Made by a program: the position numbers and the translations under genes
Shown here: piece after piece, positions 8,036 to 16,068 of the stretch
Position numbering within the stretch: the stretch's first letter is position 1
How the letters are laid out: each line of letters opens with the position of its first letter
Notes under the pieces: generated by a model
Seen by the model: only the letters and a program-made list of their open reading frames with translations
The model's database searches: none
Told to the model about the DNA's origin: nothing
NCBI GenBank assembly: GCA_020633195.1
Contig: JACKEC010000023.1
Span: 124,001 to 188,000 of the forward strand
Origin: Sandaracinaceae bacterium
GTDB lineage: Bacteria; Myxococcota_A; Polyangia; Polyangiales; Sandaracinaceae
Direction: 5' to 3'
Length of the DNA stretch: 64,000 bases

Positions 8036-9265
8036 CTAGCCGAGCCGGCGGAGCAGGAGGCTGGCGTTGACGCCGCCGAAGGCGAAGTTGTTCGTGAGCA
8101 CGAGCGAGGGCGAGGCCTCGGTCAGCTCGCGGACGTAGCCGAGCGGGGCGCAGCGCGGGTCGACCTCTTCGAGGTTGTGGCTCGCCGCGAGGAAGCCGTC
8201 TTGCAGCATGCGGACGCACGCGATGGTCTCGATCGCGCCGCAGGCGGCGAGGGTGTGGCCCATGTGGCCCTTGAGCGACGCGGTCGGGATCGCGCGCTCG
8301 AACAGCTCGTAGGTGGCGTGGGACTCCTCGATGTCGCCGATGTCGGTCGCGGTCGCGTGGGCGCAGACGTAGTCGACGTCGTTCGGGTCCACGCCCGCCC
8401 CGTCGAGCGCGAGCTGCATCGAGGCGCGCATGCCGTCGCGCGAGTTCGCGGTCATGTGGCGGCCGTCGCAGCTCGTCCCGTAGCCCACCACCTCGGCGAG
8501 CGGGGTCGCGCCGCGGGCGAGGGCGTGCTCCTCGGCCTCGAGCACGACGGTAGCCGCGCCCTCGGCGACGACGAGGCCGTCGCGGCGCGCGTCGAACGGG
8601 CGGGGGCTCTGGCTCGGGGACTGGTTGAAGCGGACGCTCGTCGCCATCAGGAGGTCGAACGTCACCGCGGTCGCGTAGTGCTGCTCCTCGGAGCCGCCGC
8701 AGATCATCACGTCCTGGGCGCCGTGCTGGATCGCCTCGAACGCGTAGCCGATCGCCTGGGTCGAGGTCGTGCAGGCGCTGTTCACGGGGACGATGCGGCC
8801 GCGCACGTTGAAGTACTGCGAGAGGTTCGCGGCCGCCGTGTGCGTCATGAACTTGAGGTACGCGGTGCCGTCGAGGCCCTTCATCGTGTGGTCGGTGAAG
8901 AGCTTGCCGCAGAAGTCCTCCATCGACTGGTTCGACGGAGACGTGCTGCCGTACGCGAGGCCGCAGCGGCCCGACTCGATGATCTCGGAGCCGAGGCCGG
9001 CCTGCGCGACGGCCTCCTCGGTCGCGTAGGTCGCGAGCAAGGCGACGCGGCCCATCGTCCGCCGCTTCTTGCGGGGGTAGCGCTTCTCGAGCTCGAGGCC
9101 GTCGACGTTGCCGCCGAGGCGCCCCTGCAGGTCGCTCACGATGTCCCACTCGGACATGTAGCGGACGCCGCTCCGGCCGCCGCGGATGCCCTCGATCATG
9201 GCGTCGACCGAGTGACCGATGGGGCACGCGGTGCCCATCCCGGTGATGACGACCCGGCGCGTCAC
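8036..9265 (-). CDS. Beta-ketoacyl-ACP synthase (FabF-like)
   Basis: Protein of 409 aa, normal for KAS I/II. It condenses an acyl group with malonyl-ACP. Start is the GTG at 9265, directly followed by TRRVVITGMGTACPIG, the standard KAS N-terminus; the reading frame extends further up but is not coding there. The catalytic triad is visible: Cys in VNSACTTSTQAIG, His in CAHATATDIGDIEE, and His in KGHMGHTLAACGAIE. The C-terminal NNFAFGGVNASLLLR is canonical. The start overlaps the stop of the upstream hotdog gene by 4 bp (GTGA), so translation is coupled. With the hotdog and ACP genes it forms a dedicated acyl-chain module, not the housekeeping fab set. Confidence 0.92.
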   Translation of the reverse strand: MTRRVVITGMGTACPIGHSVDAMIEGIRGGRSGVRYMSEWDIVSDLQGRLGGNVDGLELEKRYPRKKRRTMGRVALLATYATEEAVAQAGLGSEIIESGRCGLAYGSTSPSNQSMEDFCGKLFTDHTMKGLDGTAYLKFMTHTAAANLSQYFNVRGRIVPVNSACTTSTQAIGYAFEAIQHGAQDVMICGGSEEQHYATAVTFDLLMATSVRFNQSPSQSPRPFDARRDGLVVAEGAATVVLEAEEHALARGATPLAEVVGYGTSCDGRHMTANSRDGMRASMQLALDGAGVDPNDVDYVCAHATATDIGDIEESHATYELFERAIPTASLKGHMGHTLAACGAIETIACVRMLQDGFLAASHNLEEVDPRCAPLGYVRELTEASPSLVLTNNFAFGGVNASLLLRRLG

Positions 9266-9681
9266 GGCAGGCCCGCCATCACGTTGATCGAACCCTCCGC
9301 GAGCAGCTCGCCCGCGCGCTCGAGACGGCACTGGATCTGGGCGGTCGGGCCGATGGCCATCTTCTCCTCGCAGTGGATGTCCACGACGTCGCCGACGCGG
9401 AGGACGTCGCCGTGCAGCTCGAGCTTGCGGGTGCCGAGCACCGCGCCGCCGGCCATCGGGACGCCGCGGTCCCCCGCGAGCAGCGACACGAGCGAGCACG
9501 CGCTCTGCGCGAACAGCTCGAGCGCGACGAGCAGCGGGACCTCGCCGTCGGCGACGAACGGCATGTCCTCGCGGATCGTCGTGCGGCACGTGACGCGGAG
9601 CCCGTCGTGGTGGATCACCTCGTCCACGAGGAGCATCGGCGGCCGGTGCGGGATCAGCGCGTCGATCGCCGGGAGGGTCAA
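9262..9681 (-). CDS. Hotdog-fold 3-hydroxyacyl-ACP dehydratase-like protein
   Basis: Protein of 139 aa. The opening IDALIPHRPPMLLVDEV is the FabZ/ApeP-type signature, and VPLLVALELFAQSACSLVSLLAG matches the central helix of hotdog dehydratases. The usual FabZ HFPGxPxxPG loop is replaced by MPFVADGEVP. This is more like the ApeP-type dehydratases of aryl-polyene pathways, so it may be a specialised or non-classical dehydratase. The start is a TTG overlapping the ACP stop by 4 bp, and its own stop overlaps the ketosynthase start by 4 bp. Confidence 0.82.
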   Translation of the reverse strand: MTLPAIDALIPHRPPMLLVDEVIHHDGLRVTCRTTIREDMPFVADGEVPLLVALELFAQSACSLVSLLAGDRGVPMAGGAVLGTRKLELHGDVLRVGDVVDIHCEEKMAIGPTAQIQCRLERAGELLAEGSINVMAGLP

Positions 9682-9992
9682 TCGTCGTCCTTGCCGAAGA
9701 GCGCGCGCGGATCCGGCGGCGCGCCGGCCTCGCCTTCGGCCTCGGGGCCCTTGGCGATCTCGGCCTCGACGAACTCGATCAGCTCCTGAACCGTCCGGAC
9801 CTTGCGGGCCTCCTCGGGATCGGGCCGCCGTCCGGTGACCTCGCGCAGCTGCACGAAGATGTCGATGGCGTCGATGCTGTCGAGGTCGAGCTCCTCGTAG
9901 AGCGTCGACTCCGGCTGGATCTCGCTGGCCTCGAGCTCGAAGGACTCGACCAGGATCTCCGTGATCCGCGCTTGGATTTCGTCTCGCGTCAT
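9678..9992 (-). CDS. Acyl carrier protein
   Basis: Protein of 104 aa starting at the ATG at 9992. The core MTRDEIQARITEILVESFEL...TLYEELDLDSIDAIDIFVQL has the DSxD/E phosphopantetheine site (Ser in LDLDSIDAID). An acidic Glu/Ala/Pro-rich tail of about 25 residues after the four-helix core is longer than in housekeeping AcpP. It is the first gene of the ACP-hotdog-KS module and presumably carries the growing acyl chain. Upstream reading frame (to 10187) lacks ACP-like sequence and is not used. Confidence 0.92.
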   Translation of the reverse strand: MTRDEIQARITEILVESFELEASEIQPESTLYEELDLDSIDAIDIFVQLREVTGRRPDPEEARKVRTVQELIEFVEAEIAKGPEAEGEAGAPPDPRALFGKDDD

Positions 9993-10091
9993 GAACGTTT
10001 CCGCCGGGGTCGATGCCACGTTTCGCGCGCTACGTCTAGCGCCCCGACAGGGACGGTGGATCCGCCCCTCGGATTCTCCAGGGCGTGAGCG

Positions 10092-10097
10092 TACGCT
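10092..10097 (+). promoter_or_regulatory. Putative -10 (TACGCT), leaderless start
   Basis: TACGCT ends 7 nt before the ATG at 10105 and no Shine-Dalgarno is present between them. One of the recurrent TAnnCT-like boxes of this window. Confidence 0.5.
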
Positions 10098-10104
10098 CGG
10101 GGCG

Positions 10105-10629
10105 ATGCCTGCTCCGAAGGGTCCCCACGACGCCGCGCTGCTCGAGCTGCGAGCCTTCGGGCTGGCGCTGCCGGGCGCGCACACCAAGAGCCCCTGGCCC
10201 GGTCACCTCGATCTGGCGGTGAACGACAAGACGTTCGCCTACCTCAGCCTCGAGGGCGATCCGCTCCACATGTCGTGCAAGCTCCCCGAGACGAGCGAGG
10301 AGGCGCTGATGCTCCCGGGCACGAAGCCGGCCGCCTACGGCCTCGGCAAGTGGGGCTGGGTCGCCATCGCCTTCGAGCCAGAGGACGCGATCCCCGTCGA
10401 CATGCTCCGCGAGTGGATCGAGGAGAGCTACCGGTCGCAGGCCCCCAAGGCGCTCCTGAAGCAGCTCGATCCGAGCGCGGGCGCGAGGTCCGCGGCGAAG
10501 AAAGTGTCCGCGAAGAAGGCCGCGCCGAAGAAGGCCGCGCCGAAGAAGGCCGCGCCGAAGAAAGCGCCCACGAAGAAGGCCGCGCCGAAGAAGGCCCCCG
10601 CGAAGAAGGCCCCCGCGAAGAAGCGTTGA
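10105..10629 (+). CDS. YjbR/MmcQ-family protein with histone H1-like Lys/Ala tail
   Basis: Protein of 174 aa. Residues 1-120 match the MmcQ/YjbR (CyaY-like fold) family: LRAFGLALPGAHTKSPWPGHLDLAVNDKTFAYLSL, then KLPETSEEALMLPG and a GLGKWGWVAIAFEP segment. Residues about 128-174 are almost wholly Lys, Ala and Pro in repeats of the type KKAAP, resembling eukaryotic H1 and bacterial histone-like tails. The 5' box TACGCT suggests a leaderless mRNA. Such a tail should bind DNA or RNA non-specifically; the role of the YjbR domain is unknown. The DNA of the tail is an imperfect 15-bp tandem repeat. Confidence 0.85.
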   Translation: MPAPKGPHDAALLELRAFGLALPGAHTKSPWPGHLDLAVNDKTFAYLSLEGDPLHMSCKLPETSEEALMLPGTKPAAYGLGKWGWVAIAFEPEDAIPVDMLREWIEESYRSQAPKALLKQLDPSAGARSAAKKVSAKKAAPKKAAPKKAAPKKAPTKKAAPKKAPAKKAPAKKR

Positions 10630-10641
10630 GCCGGGCGGCCC

Positions 10642-11394
10642 ATGCACCCCGAGCCCTTCCACCCCTTCGGCCTCACGCACCTGGTCACCGTGCTCGTGGT
10701 GACGGCCACCATCGCGGCGACCGCGTGGGCGGGCCGGCGCGTGGGCCTCGCGCGGGCCCGGACGGGGGGCAAGGTCCTCGGCGCGTTCTTGATCGTCTAC
10801 TACGGGGTCGAGGGCTGGGTCCGCGTGACCTACCTCGGCATCCCGCCGGTCTTCATCCTGCCGGCGGAGCTCTGCAACGCCCTCTTCTTCATCGGCGCGT
10901 TCGCGCTCTGGACCGACTCGAAGGTCGCCCACGAGATCGTCTTCTTCTGGACCTTCGCGGGGACCGTCCACGCGCTGATCACCCCGACCCCCAACGAGGG
11001 GTGGCCGAGCCTCGAGTACGTCCGCTACTTCGCGGCCCACGGCCTGCTCGTCCTCACGGCCGTCTACGCCGTCGTCGCGCTCGACAAGGTCGTCACGCGC
11101 TGGTCGCTCCTGCGCGCCGCGATCGCGCTGCAGGTGTGGGAGGCGATCGTCGCGGTCGTCGACTGGACCCTCGATCAGAACTTCATGTACCTGAAGCGCC
11201 CGCCGCCCTCGCCGACGCTGATCGACGCGCTCGGGCCCTGGCCCGTCTACCTCGTGAGCCTCGAAGCCATCGGGCTGATCTCGTTCGCGATCTGGCTCGG
11301 GGTCCACGCCGCGGTGCGCCGCGTGATGCCCGTGCGAGCCAGCGCCCGGGTCAGCGTCGCGACACCCGCATCCGAAGTGGCCCGCTCGGCCTGA
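10642..11394 (+). CDS. TIGR02206/YwaF-family integral membrane protein
   Basis: Protein of 250 aa with about six transmembrane segments. The pattern FGLTHLVTVLVV, ILPAELCNALFFIGAFAL, and an aromatic YVRYFAAHGLLVL segment with TPTPNEGWPS before it agrees with the TIGR02206 (YwaF) family, whose function is unknown. It begins 12 bp after the YjbR/MmcQ stop and is probably co-transcribed. Its 3' end overlaps the 3' end of the convergent P450 gene by 44 bp (11351-11394). Confidence 0.8.
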   Translation: MHPEPFHPFGLTHLVTVLVVTATIAATAWAGRRVGLARARTGGKVLGAFLIVYYGVEGWVRVTYLGIPPVFILPAELCNALFFIGAFALWTDSKVAHEIVFFWTFAGTVHALITPTPNEGWPSLEYVRYFAAHGLLVLTAVYAVVALDKVVTRWSLLRAAIALQVWEAIVAVVDWTLDQNFMYLKRPPPSPTLIDALGPWPVYLVSLEAIGLISFAIWLGVHAAVRRVMPVRASARVSVATPASEVARSA

Positions 11395-12721
11395 GCGTCA
11401 CCCCGGGGACCGGCACGACGTCTTGCCCCTCGACGAGCTCGAGCCGGTAGCGCGACGCGATCCGCGCGAGGACCAGGGTCGTCTCCATCAGCGCGAACGC
11501 GTTGCCCACGCACACGCGCGGACCGCCGCCGAACGGGATCCACGCGTAGCGGTCCATGGCGTCGCCGCGCTCGCCGAGGAAGCGCTCCGGGTCGAAGCGC
11601 TCGGGGTCCTCGAAGAAGCGCGGATCGCGGTGCGTGGCGTACGGCACCAGCGAGACGTCCATGCCCTTCTCGATCTGGAAGTCGCCGATCTGCGTGTCCG
11701 CGACGCACGTCCGCAGGAACGTGAACGCGGGCGGCCAGCGGCGGAGCGTCTCCTTGATGAACGCGCGGGTGTAGTCGAGCGCGTGGTAGTCGTCCGCGGT
11801 CGGCGAGCGGCCCATGAGCACGCGGTCGAGCTCCGCGTGCAGCTTCGCCGCGACCTCGGGCTCGCGCGCCAGCTCGACCCACGCCCAGCCGAGCGTGTTC
11901 GCCGCCGTCTCGTGGCCGGCGATGAACATGGTCACGATCTCGTCTCGCGCCTGCTCGTCGGTCATCCGGCCGCCGCCCTCGTACTCGGCCCCGAGGAGCA
12001 GCGCGGCGAGGTCCCCCGTGTCCTCGACGGGCCCGTCCTCGGTGGGCCGGCGCGCGCGGATCAGCCGGTACACGACCTCGTCGATGCGGCGCACCGCGCG
12101 GTCCTCGCGCATGCGCTGCGGCGTCGGGAACCAGGCGGGCAGGAGCGTCCACGCCGAGTTGTTCGCCTCGAGCATCCCGTGGAGCGCGTGCGTCGCCTCG
12201 CCGATCACGTCCGCCGACGCGCCGACCTCCTCGTGGAACATCGTGCGCCCGACGATGTGCAAGGCGGCGTGCATCATCGCGTCGTCCATCGCGACGACGT
12301 CGCCCTCGGTCCAGGGCTCCATCGCCTCGTCCGCCGCGCGGACCATCGCGTCCGCGTAGGCCGCCACGCGCTTGGCGTGGAGCGCCGGCGCGACCAGCTT
12401 GCGCTGCTGCTTCCACAGCGCGCCGTTGCTCGACAAGAGGCCCATCCCGCCGAACTTCGCGAGGCCCTTCCGGCGGCTCGTGTAGTCCGCGCCCTTCTCG
12501 AAGCACTTCGCCTCGGTGACGAGCACCTGCCGGATGAGCTCGGGCGAGCGCACCAGCACCTGTCGGCGGCCGAGGACCCGGAGCTGGAAGATGTCGCCGT
12601 ACTCTTCGAACGCCGAGAGCACGAGCCCCAGCAGGTCCGCGCGCACCGCCTTCATGAGCTGGTAGGCGCCCCCGATCGAGTTGGCGGGCGGCGGGCCGGG
12701 GATCTCAGTCGAGGCGCGCAT
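11351..12721 (-). CDS. Cytochrome P450 (operon with GMC oxidase and ABC exporter)
   Basis: Protein of 456 aa, complete. Key P450 motifs are present: the oxygen-binding I helix with MFIAGHETAANTL, the ExxR in IKETLRRWPP, the PERF-type region PERFDPERFL and the heme loop FGGGPRVCVGN with the Cys ligand. The N-terminus lacks a membrane anchor, so it is soluble. CYP102/CYP4-like spacing suggests a fatty-acyl or terpenoid hydroxylase; the substrate is unknown. Its ATG lies inside the 3' end of the GMC gene (17-bp overlap), making it the last gene of the operon that begins with the permease at 17902. Confidence 0.93.
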   Translation of the reverse strand: MRASTEIPGPPPANSIGGAYQLMKAVRADLLGLVLSAFEEYGDIFQLRVLGRRQVLVRSPELIRQVLVTEAKCFEKGADYTSRRKGLAKFGGMGLLSSNGALWKQQRKLVAPALHAKRVAAYADAMVRAADEAMEPWTEGDVVAMDDAMMHAALHIVGRTMFHEEVGASADVIGEATHALHGMLEANNSAWTLLPAWFPTPQRMREDRAVRRIDEVVYRLIRARRPTEDGPVEDTGDLAALLLGAEYEGGGRMTDEQARDEIVTMFIAGHETAANTLGWAWVELAREPEVAAKLHAELDRVLMGRSPTADDYHALDYTRAFIKETLRRWPPAFTFLRTCVADTQIGDFQIEKGMDVSLVPYATHRDPRFFEDPERFDPERFLGERGDAMDRYAWIPFGGGPRVCVGNAFALMETTLVLARIASRYRLELVEGQDVVPVPGVTLRPSGPLRMRVSRR

Positions 12722-14177
12722 GCAAGAGCTCCGCGGCCCGGTGGGCCATCGCCATGATGGTGATCTGGGGGTTCACGCCGAGCGCGGTCGGGACCGCGGC
12801 GCCGTCCACGATGAAGAGGTCGGGGACGTCGTGGCACTCGTGGGTCGGGCCGACCACGCTCGTCTTCGGATCGACGCCCATGCGCGCGGTGCCGAGCGGG
12901 TGCACGGCGGACAGCGCGAAGTCCGACGGCTCGAGGCGCGCCGCGCGGAGCCGCGCGAGGCCCTCGGCGTCCACGATCTCGTCGAAGCCGCGCACCGCCG
13001 GGTAGACGACCTCGGCGCCGGACGCGAGGCACAGCTCGACCGCGAGCGCGACCCCTCGCTTCAGCTTCGCCGCGTCGGCCTCGCTCATCGAGTAGGTGAT
13101 CGCGACGCGCGCGCCGCGCCCCGGCCGCACGCGGCCGCGCGAGTCGTCCTCGATCATCGCCCCGAACGCGGCGAGGTGCTCGTAGCGCTCCATCGCCTCG
13201 ACGAAGCGCGCGCCGACGAAGGGGAGCGCGACCGCGACCACCTCGGGCGGGTTGCCCGACTCCTCGATCATCACCCCGTCGCCCGCGAGCTCCTCGATCG
13301 CCCAGCTCTGGGGGACGTTGCGCTGCATCTCGACGCGCTGCGGGAAGCGCGCGAGGACGGGCGCCGCGGGGTGCACCGAGAGGTTTCGTCCGAGCAGCCC
13401 CGAGCCGTTCGCGATCCCCTGCCGCAAGAGCAGGATCGGCGTCATCAGCGCGCCGCACGCGAGCACCGTGGCGCGCGCCTTCACGCGGACCGTCGCGCCG
13501 CCTCGCGTCCTCGCGAGGACGCCCACGGCGCGGCCTCCCTCGAGGAGGACCTCGGTGGCGCGGGTCTGGGTGTAGAGCTGCGCGCCGGCTTCGAGCGCGC
13601 GCGGGACGTAGCTCTCGTTCGTGCTCGCCTTGGCGCCCGTGGGGCAGCCGAACATGCAGCGGCCCTGGCCGTCGCAGCCGGGCGCGTTGCGGCCGATCGC
13701 CTCGCTCTCGAGGCCGAGCTCTCGGAGGCCCGCCTGGATCGCGCGCGCGCCTCCGCCGAGGAGCCGGTCGGGTGTGGGCGCGACGCCGAGGATCGCCTCC
13801 ACCGCCTCGAAGTGCGGCGCGAGCGCCTCGTCGGTGAGCCCCTCGAGCCCCAGCTCCTCGCGCCAGCGACGCAAGATTCGTTGCGGCGTTCGGTAGCACG
13901 TGCCCGAGTTCACGGTGGTCGAGCCGCCCACGGTCACGCCCGTCCAGACGGGCATCATCACGTTGCCCATGGCGAGGGTCTGGCCGCCCTCGCGGAACAT
14001 CGCGCGGCGCGCCTCGGACGCGCGGCCGACCATCTCGTGACGGCCGAACCAGCGCCCCTCCTCGAGCAGGAGGACGGCGTGCCCACGGCGCGCGAGCTCG
14101 TACGCGACGGGGGCGCCGCCCGCGCCGGTGCCGACCACCACCACGTCGACCTCGAGCTCGACGTCCTCGGCCCCCTT
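12705..14177 (-). CDS. GMC oxidoreductase domain, long-chain alcohol oxidase-like (frame-shifted from upstream part)
   Basis: About 490 codons. The FAD fold starts LEVDVVVVGTGAGGAPVAYELARRGHAVLLLEEG; other landmarks are GNVMMPVWTGVTVGGSTTVNSG, CDGQGRCMFGCPTGAKAST (four-Cys-rich loop typical of bacterial/plant fatty alcohol oxidases) and SAVHPLGTARMGVDPKTSVV ... VDGAAVPTALGVNPQITIMAMA. The N-terminal helper domain of this family lies just upstream but in another frame; the break coincides with a run of five G (14171-14175). Either one G is missing, ribosomes shift, or translation restarts at a GTG at 14144. It oxidises a primary alcohol or related group, presumably on the product of this operon. 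Confidence 0.8.
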   Translation of the reverse strand, partial: KGAEDVELEVDVVVVGTGAGGAPVAYELARRGHAVLLLEEGRWFGRHEMVGRASEARRAMFREGGQTLAMGNVMMPVWTGVTVGGSTTVNSGTCYRTPQRILRRWREELGLEGLTDEALAPHFEAVEAILGVAPTPDRLLGGGARAIQAGLRELGLESEAIGRNAPGCDGQGRCMFGCPTGAKASTNESYVPRALEAGAQLYTQTRATEVLLEGGRAVGVLARTRGGATVRVKARATVLACGALMTPILLLRQGIANGSGLLGRNLSVHPAAPVLARFPQRVEMQRNVPQSWAIEELAGDGVMIEESGNPPEVVAVALPFVGARFVEAMERYEHLAAFGAMIEDDSRGRVRPGRGARVAITYSMSEADAAKLKRGVALAVELCLASGAEVVYPAVRGFDEIVDAEGLARLRAARLEPSDFALSAVHPLGTARMGVDPKTSVVGPTHECHDVPDLFIVDGAAVPTALGVNPQITIMAMAHRAAELLHARLD

Positions 14178-15220
14178 CGCGCTCGAGACCGTGCGCCGTC
14201 GACGACCTGCGCGAGCCAGCGCGGCGCTTCGGGCGCGATCGGCGCGTAGGTGCGCGTGCCCGTCGCGGCCGCCACGCGCGGCGCGTCGAAGTGGGATGTC
14301 TTCACCAGCGCGACGAGGCCTCGCAGGGCGTGGCGGAGCAGGCCCGGCGCGTCCTGCAGCCAGCGCCCGATCACGCGCTCGCGGTCCGCGCGCGAGAGCG
14401 CGCTGAAGGGCTCGCCCTCCTGCAGCGCGGCGGTCACCTCGACGCCCCAGAGCGCGAACCGCACGAGCCGGCTCGACTCGGGCGGCGCCTCGTCGAGCGC
14501 GCGCTGCACGTCGTCCACGGTGTCCGCGCCCGCGCTGGGGAGGGCGGCGCCGGCGGGGGCGACCGCCTCCGCGAAGCGCGCGAGGACGACCCGCTCGTGG
14601 CCGCGGACGCGCCGCCCCGGCAACGGGACGAAGCGCCCGACGTCGCCCATGAAGCGGTCGTACGCGGCGCCGTGGAGCGCGCGCAGGTGGCGCTCCTCGT
14701 AGCGCACCTGGATCTGGATGAAGACGAGGTAGCCGAGCGCGCCGAGGACGGTCAGCCACGAGGGCGTGCACAGCGTGATCGACCAGCCACACACGATCGC
14801 GCCCACGTAGATCGGGTTCCGGACGACCGAGTAGATCCCGTCCTGGACGAGCGAGGTCGTGTTCTCGTCGATGCCGATGCGCCAGGAGCGGCCCATCGTG
14901 CGCTGGGCCTCGACCACGATCGCGAGCCCGCCCACGTAGAGCGCGGCGCCCGTCCAGAAGAGCCACCGCGGGACCGGCGTGACCCACAGCGCCTCCGGGC
15001 CGAAGTACGCGTAGACGGGCCCCCACAGCAGGTGGCCGGCGCCGAGGAGGCCGACGACGAAGCCGACCGCGCGCTCGCCCGCGTCGCGCCGCGGCTGGTG
15101 GAACGTGAGACCGCCCGAGGGGCTGTCGCGCCGCGCGCGCGCTCGCAGGATCGGGAGCACCGTGCCCGCGCCGATCCCGAGCAGGACGAGCACCAGCACC
15201 GTGACGCGATCGTAGGTCAC
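14171..15220 (-). CDS. ICMT/PEMT-like methyltransferase joined to fatty-alcohol-oxidase N-terminal domain
   Basis: Starts at the GTG at 15220 (GTGA overlap with the membrane fusion protein). Residues 1-205: hydrophobic helices and the isoprenylcysteine methyltransferase-like signature RTMGRSWRIGIDENTTSLVQDGIYSVVRNPIYVG ... YEERHLRALHG..YDRFMGDVGRFVP, given here only in part. Residues about 210-350: VVLARFAEAVAP, FSALSRADRERVIGRWL, LVALVKTSHFDA and RWLAQVVDG, which match the N-terminal domain of FAO-type alcohol oxidases. No stop or good start separates the two halves. The frame continues to a stop at 13958 but loses meaning after the G-run at 14171-14175. Confidence 0.75.
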
Positions 15221-16068
15221 GGCTCGACCACGACCTCGGCGCCCGCGGGGACGCCCGTGATCGCGACGTGCTCGTCGTCGCAGACGCCGAGGGTGACGGG
15301 GGTCTCGGTCACCCACAGGCCGTCGCGGACGCGCACGAACGCTCGGCCCTCGCGCACCGTCACGGCGGCGCGCGGCACCATCGCGTCGACCTCGACCGCG
15401 GGCTCCTCGAGGACGACCTCGAGGTGCTGGCCGACGACCGCGTCGACGCCCTCGGGGAGCGGCGCCCACGCGAGCCGTACGTCGGCGCGGGCGCGCGAGG
15501 CGACGTCGTCCAAGGGGTGCTGGCGGCGCTCGATCCGCGGGGCCACCCGCGACAGCGCCGAGGCGTGCTCCCCGACCCGCGCGGTCGCGCCGACCACCGC
15601 CGAGGCGGCGTCGCGCTCGTCGATCTCGACGCGGAGCTCGAGCGCCGAGGTGTCGGCGATCTCGAAGAGCGGCTCGGGCGACGGCAGCAGCGTGCTCAGC
15701 GCGTCGCCGACCTCGACGTGGCGGCCGAGCACCACGCCGGCCGCGGGGGCGCGCAGCGACTCGTCCTCGCCGAGCAGGTCGAAGCTCGGGCGGTCGCCGC
15801 TCGGCTCGAGACCCAAGAGGATCTGGTCGCGCTCCACCGTGTCGCCGACGCGCGCGTCCACGCGGGTGACCCGGCCCGGGACGGCTGCGACGACGTGGGT
15901 GACCCCGCCCGCCGGCACCACCTCGCCGCGCGCGACGATCGCGCGCCGGATCGCGCCCGAGGTCACCTCGACGGTCTCCGCGGTCGCGTTCGCGCGCAGG
16001 CGAAGGCCCAGCCCGAGGGCGACGAGCGCGGCCACCACGCCGAGCCCGATCTTGGTCGTGCGGCTCAC
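15217..16068 (-). CDS. Membrane fusion (HlyD/MacA-like) protein of ABC exporter
   Basis: Protein of 283 aa. One N-terminal membrane helix (about residues 6-24), then a barrel-sandwich/lipoyl-like region: VEVTSGAIRRAIVARGEVVPAGG, VPGRVTRVDARVGDTVERDQILLGLEP and LRAPAAGVVLGRHVEVGDALS. A beta-barrel and C-terminal MP-proximal part follow. The alpha-hairpin is short, so it may not reach a TolC-like channel on its own. GTG start at 16068 overlaps the ATPase stop by 4 bp and has a strong AGGAGG 5 nt upstream. It works with the ATPase and permease upstream to move a substrate across the envelope. Confidence 0.88.
   Translation of the reverse strand: MSRTTKIGLGVVAALVALGLGLRLRANATAETVEVTSGAIRRAIVARGEVVPAGGVTHVVAAVPGRVTRVDARVGDTVERDQILLGLEPSGDRPSFDLLGEDESLRAPAAGVVLGRHVEVGDALSTLLPSPEPLFEIADTSALELRVEIDERDAASAVVGATARVGEHASALSRVAPRIERRQHPLDDVASRARADVRLAWAPLPEGVDAVVGQHLEVVLEEPAVEVDAMVPRAAVTVREGRAFVRVRDGLWVTETPVTLGVCDDEHVAITGVPAGAEVVVEP

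Noticed and set aside
13958..14170. Continuation of the ICMT/FAO frame past the G-run
   Set aside because: After the run the frame encodes Ser/Arg/Ala-rich nonsense, while the other frame carries the conserved GMC fold.
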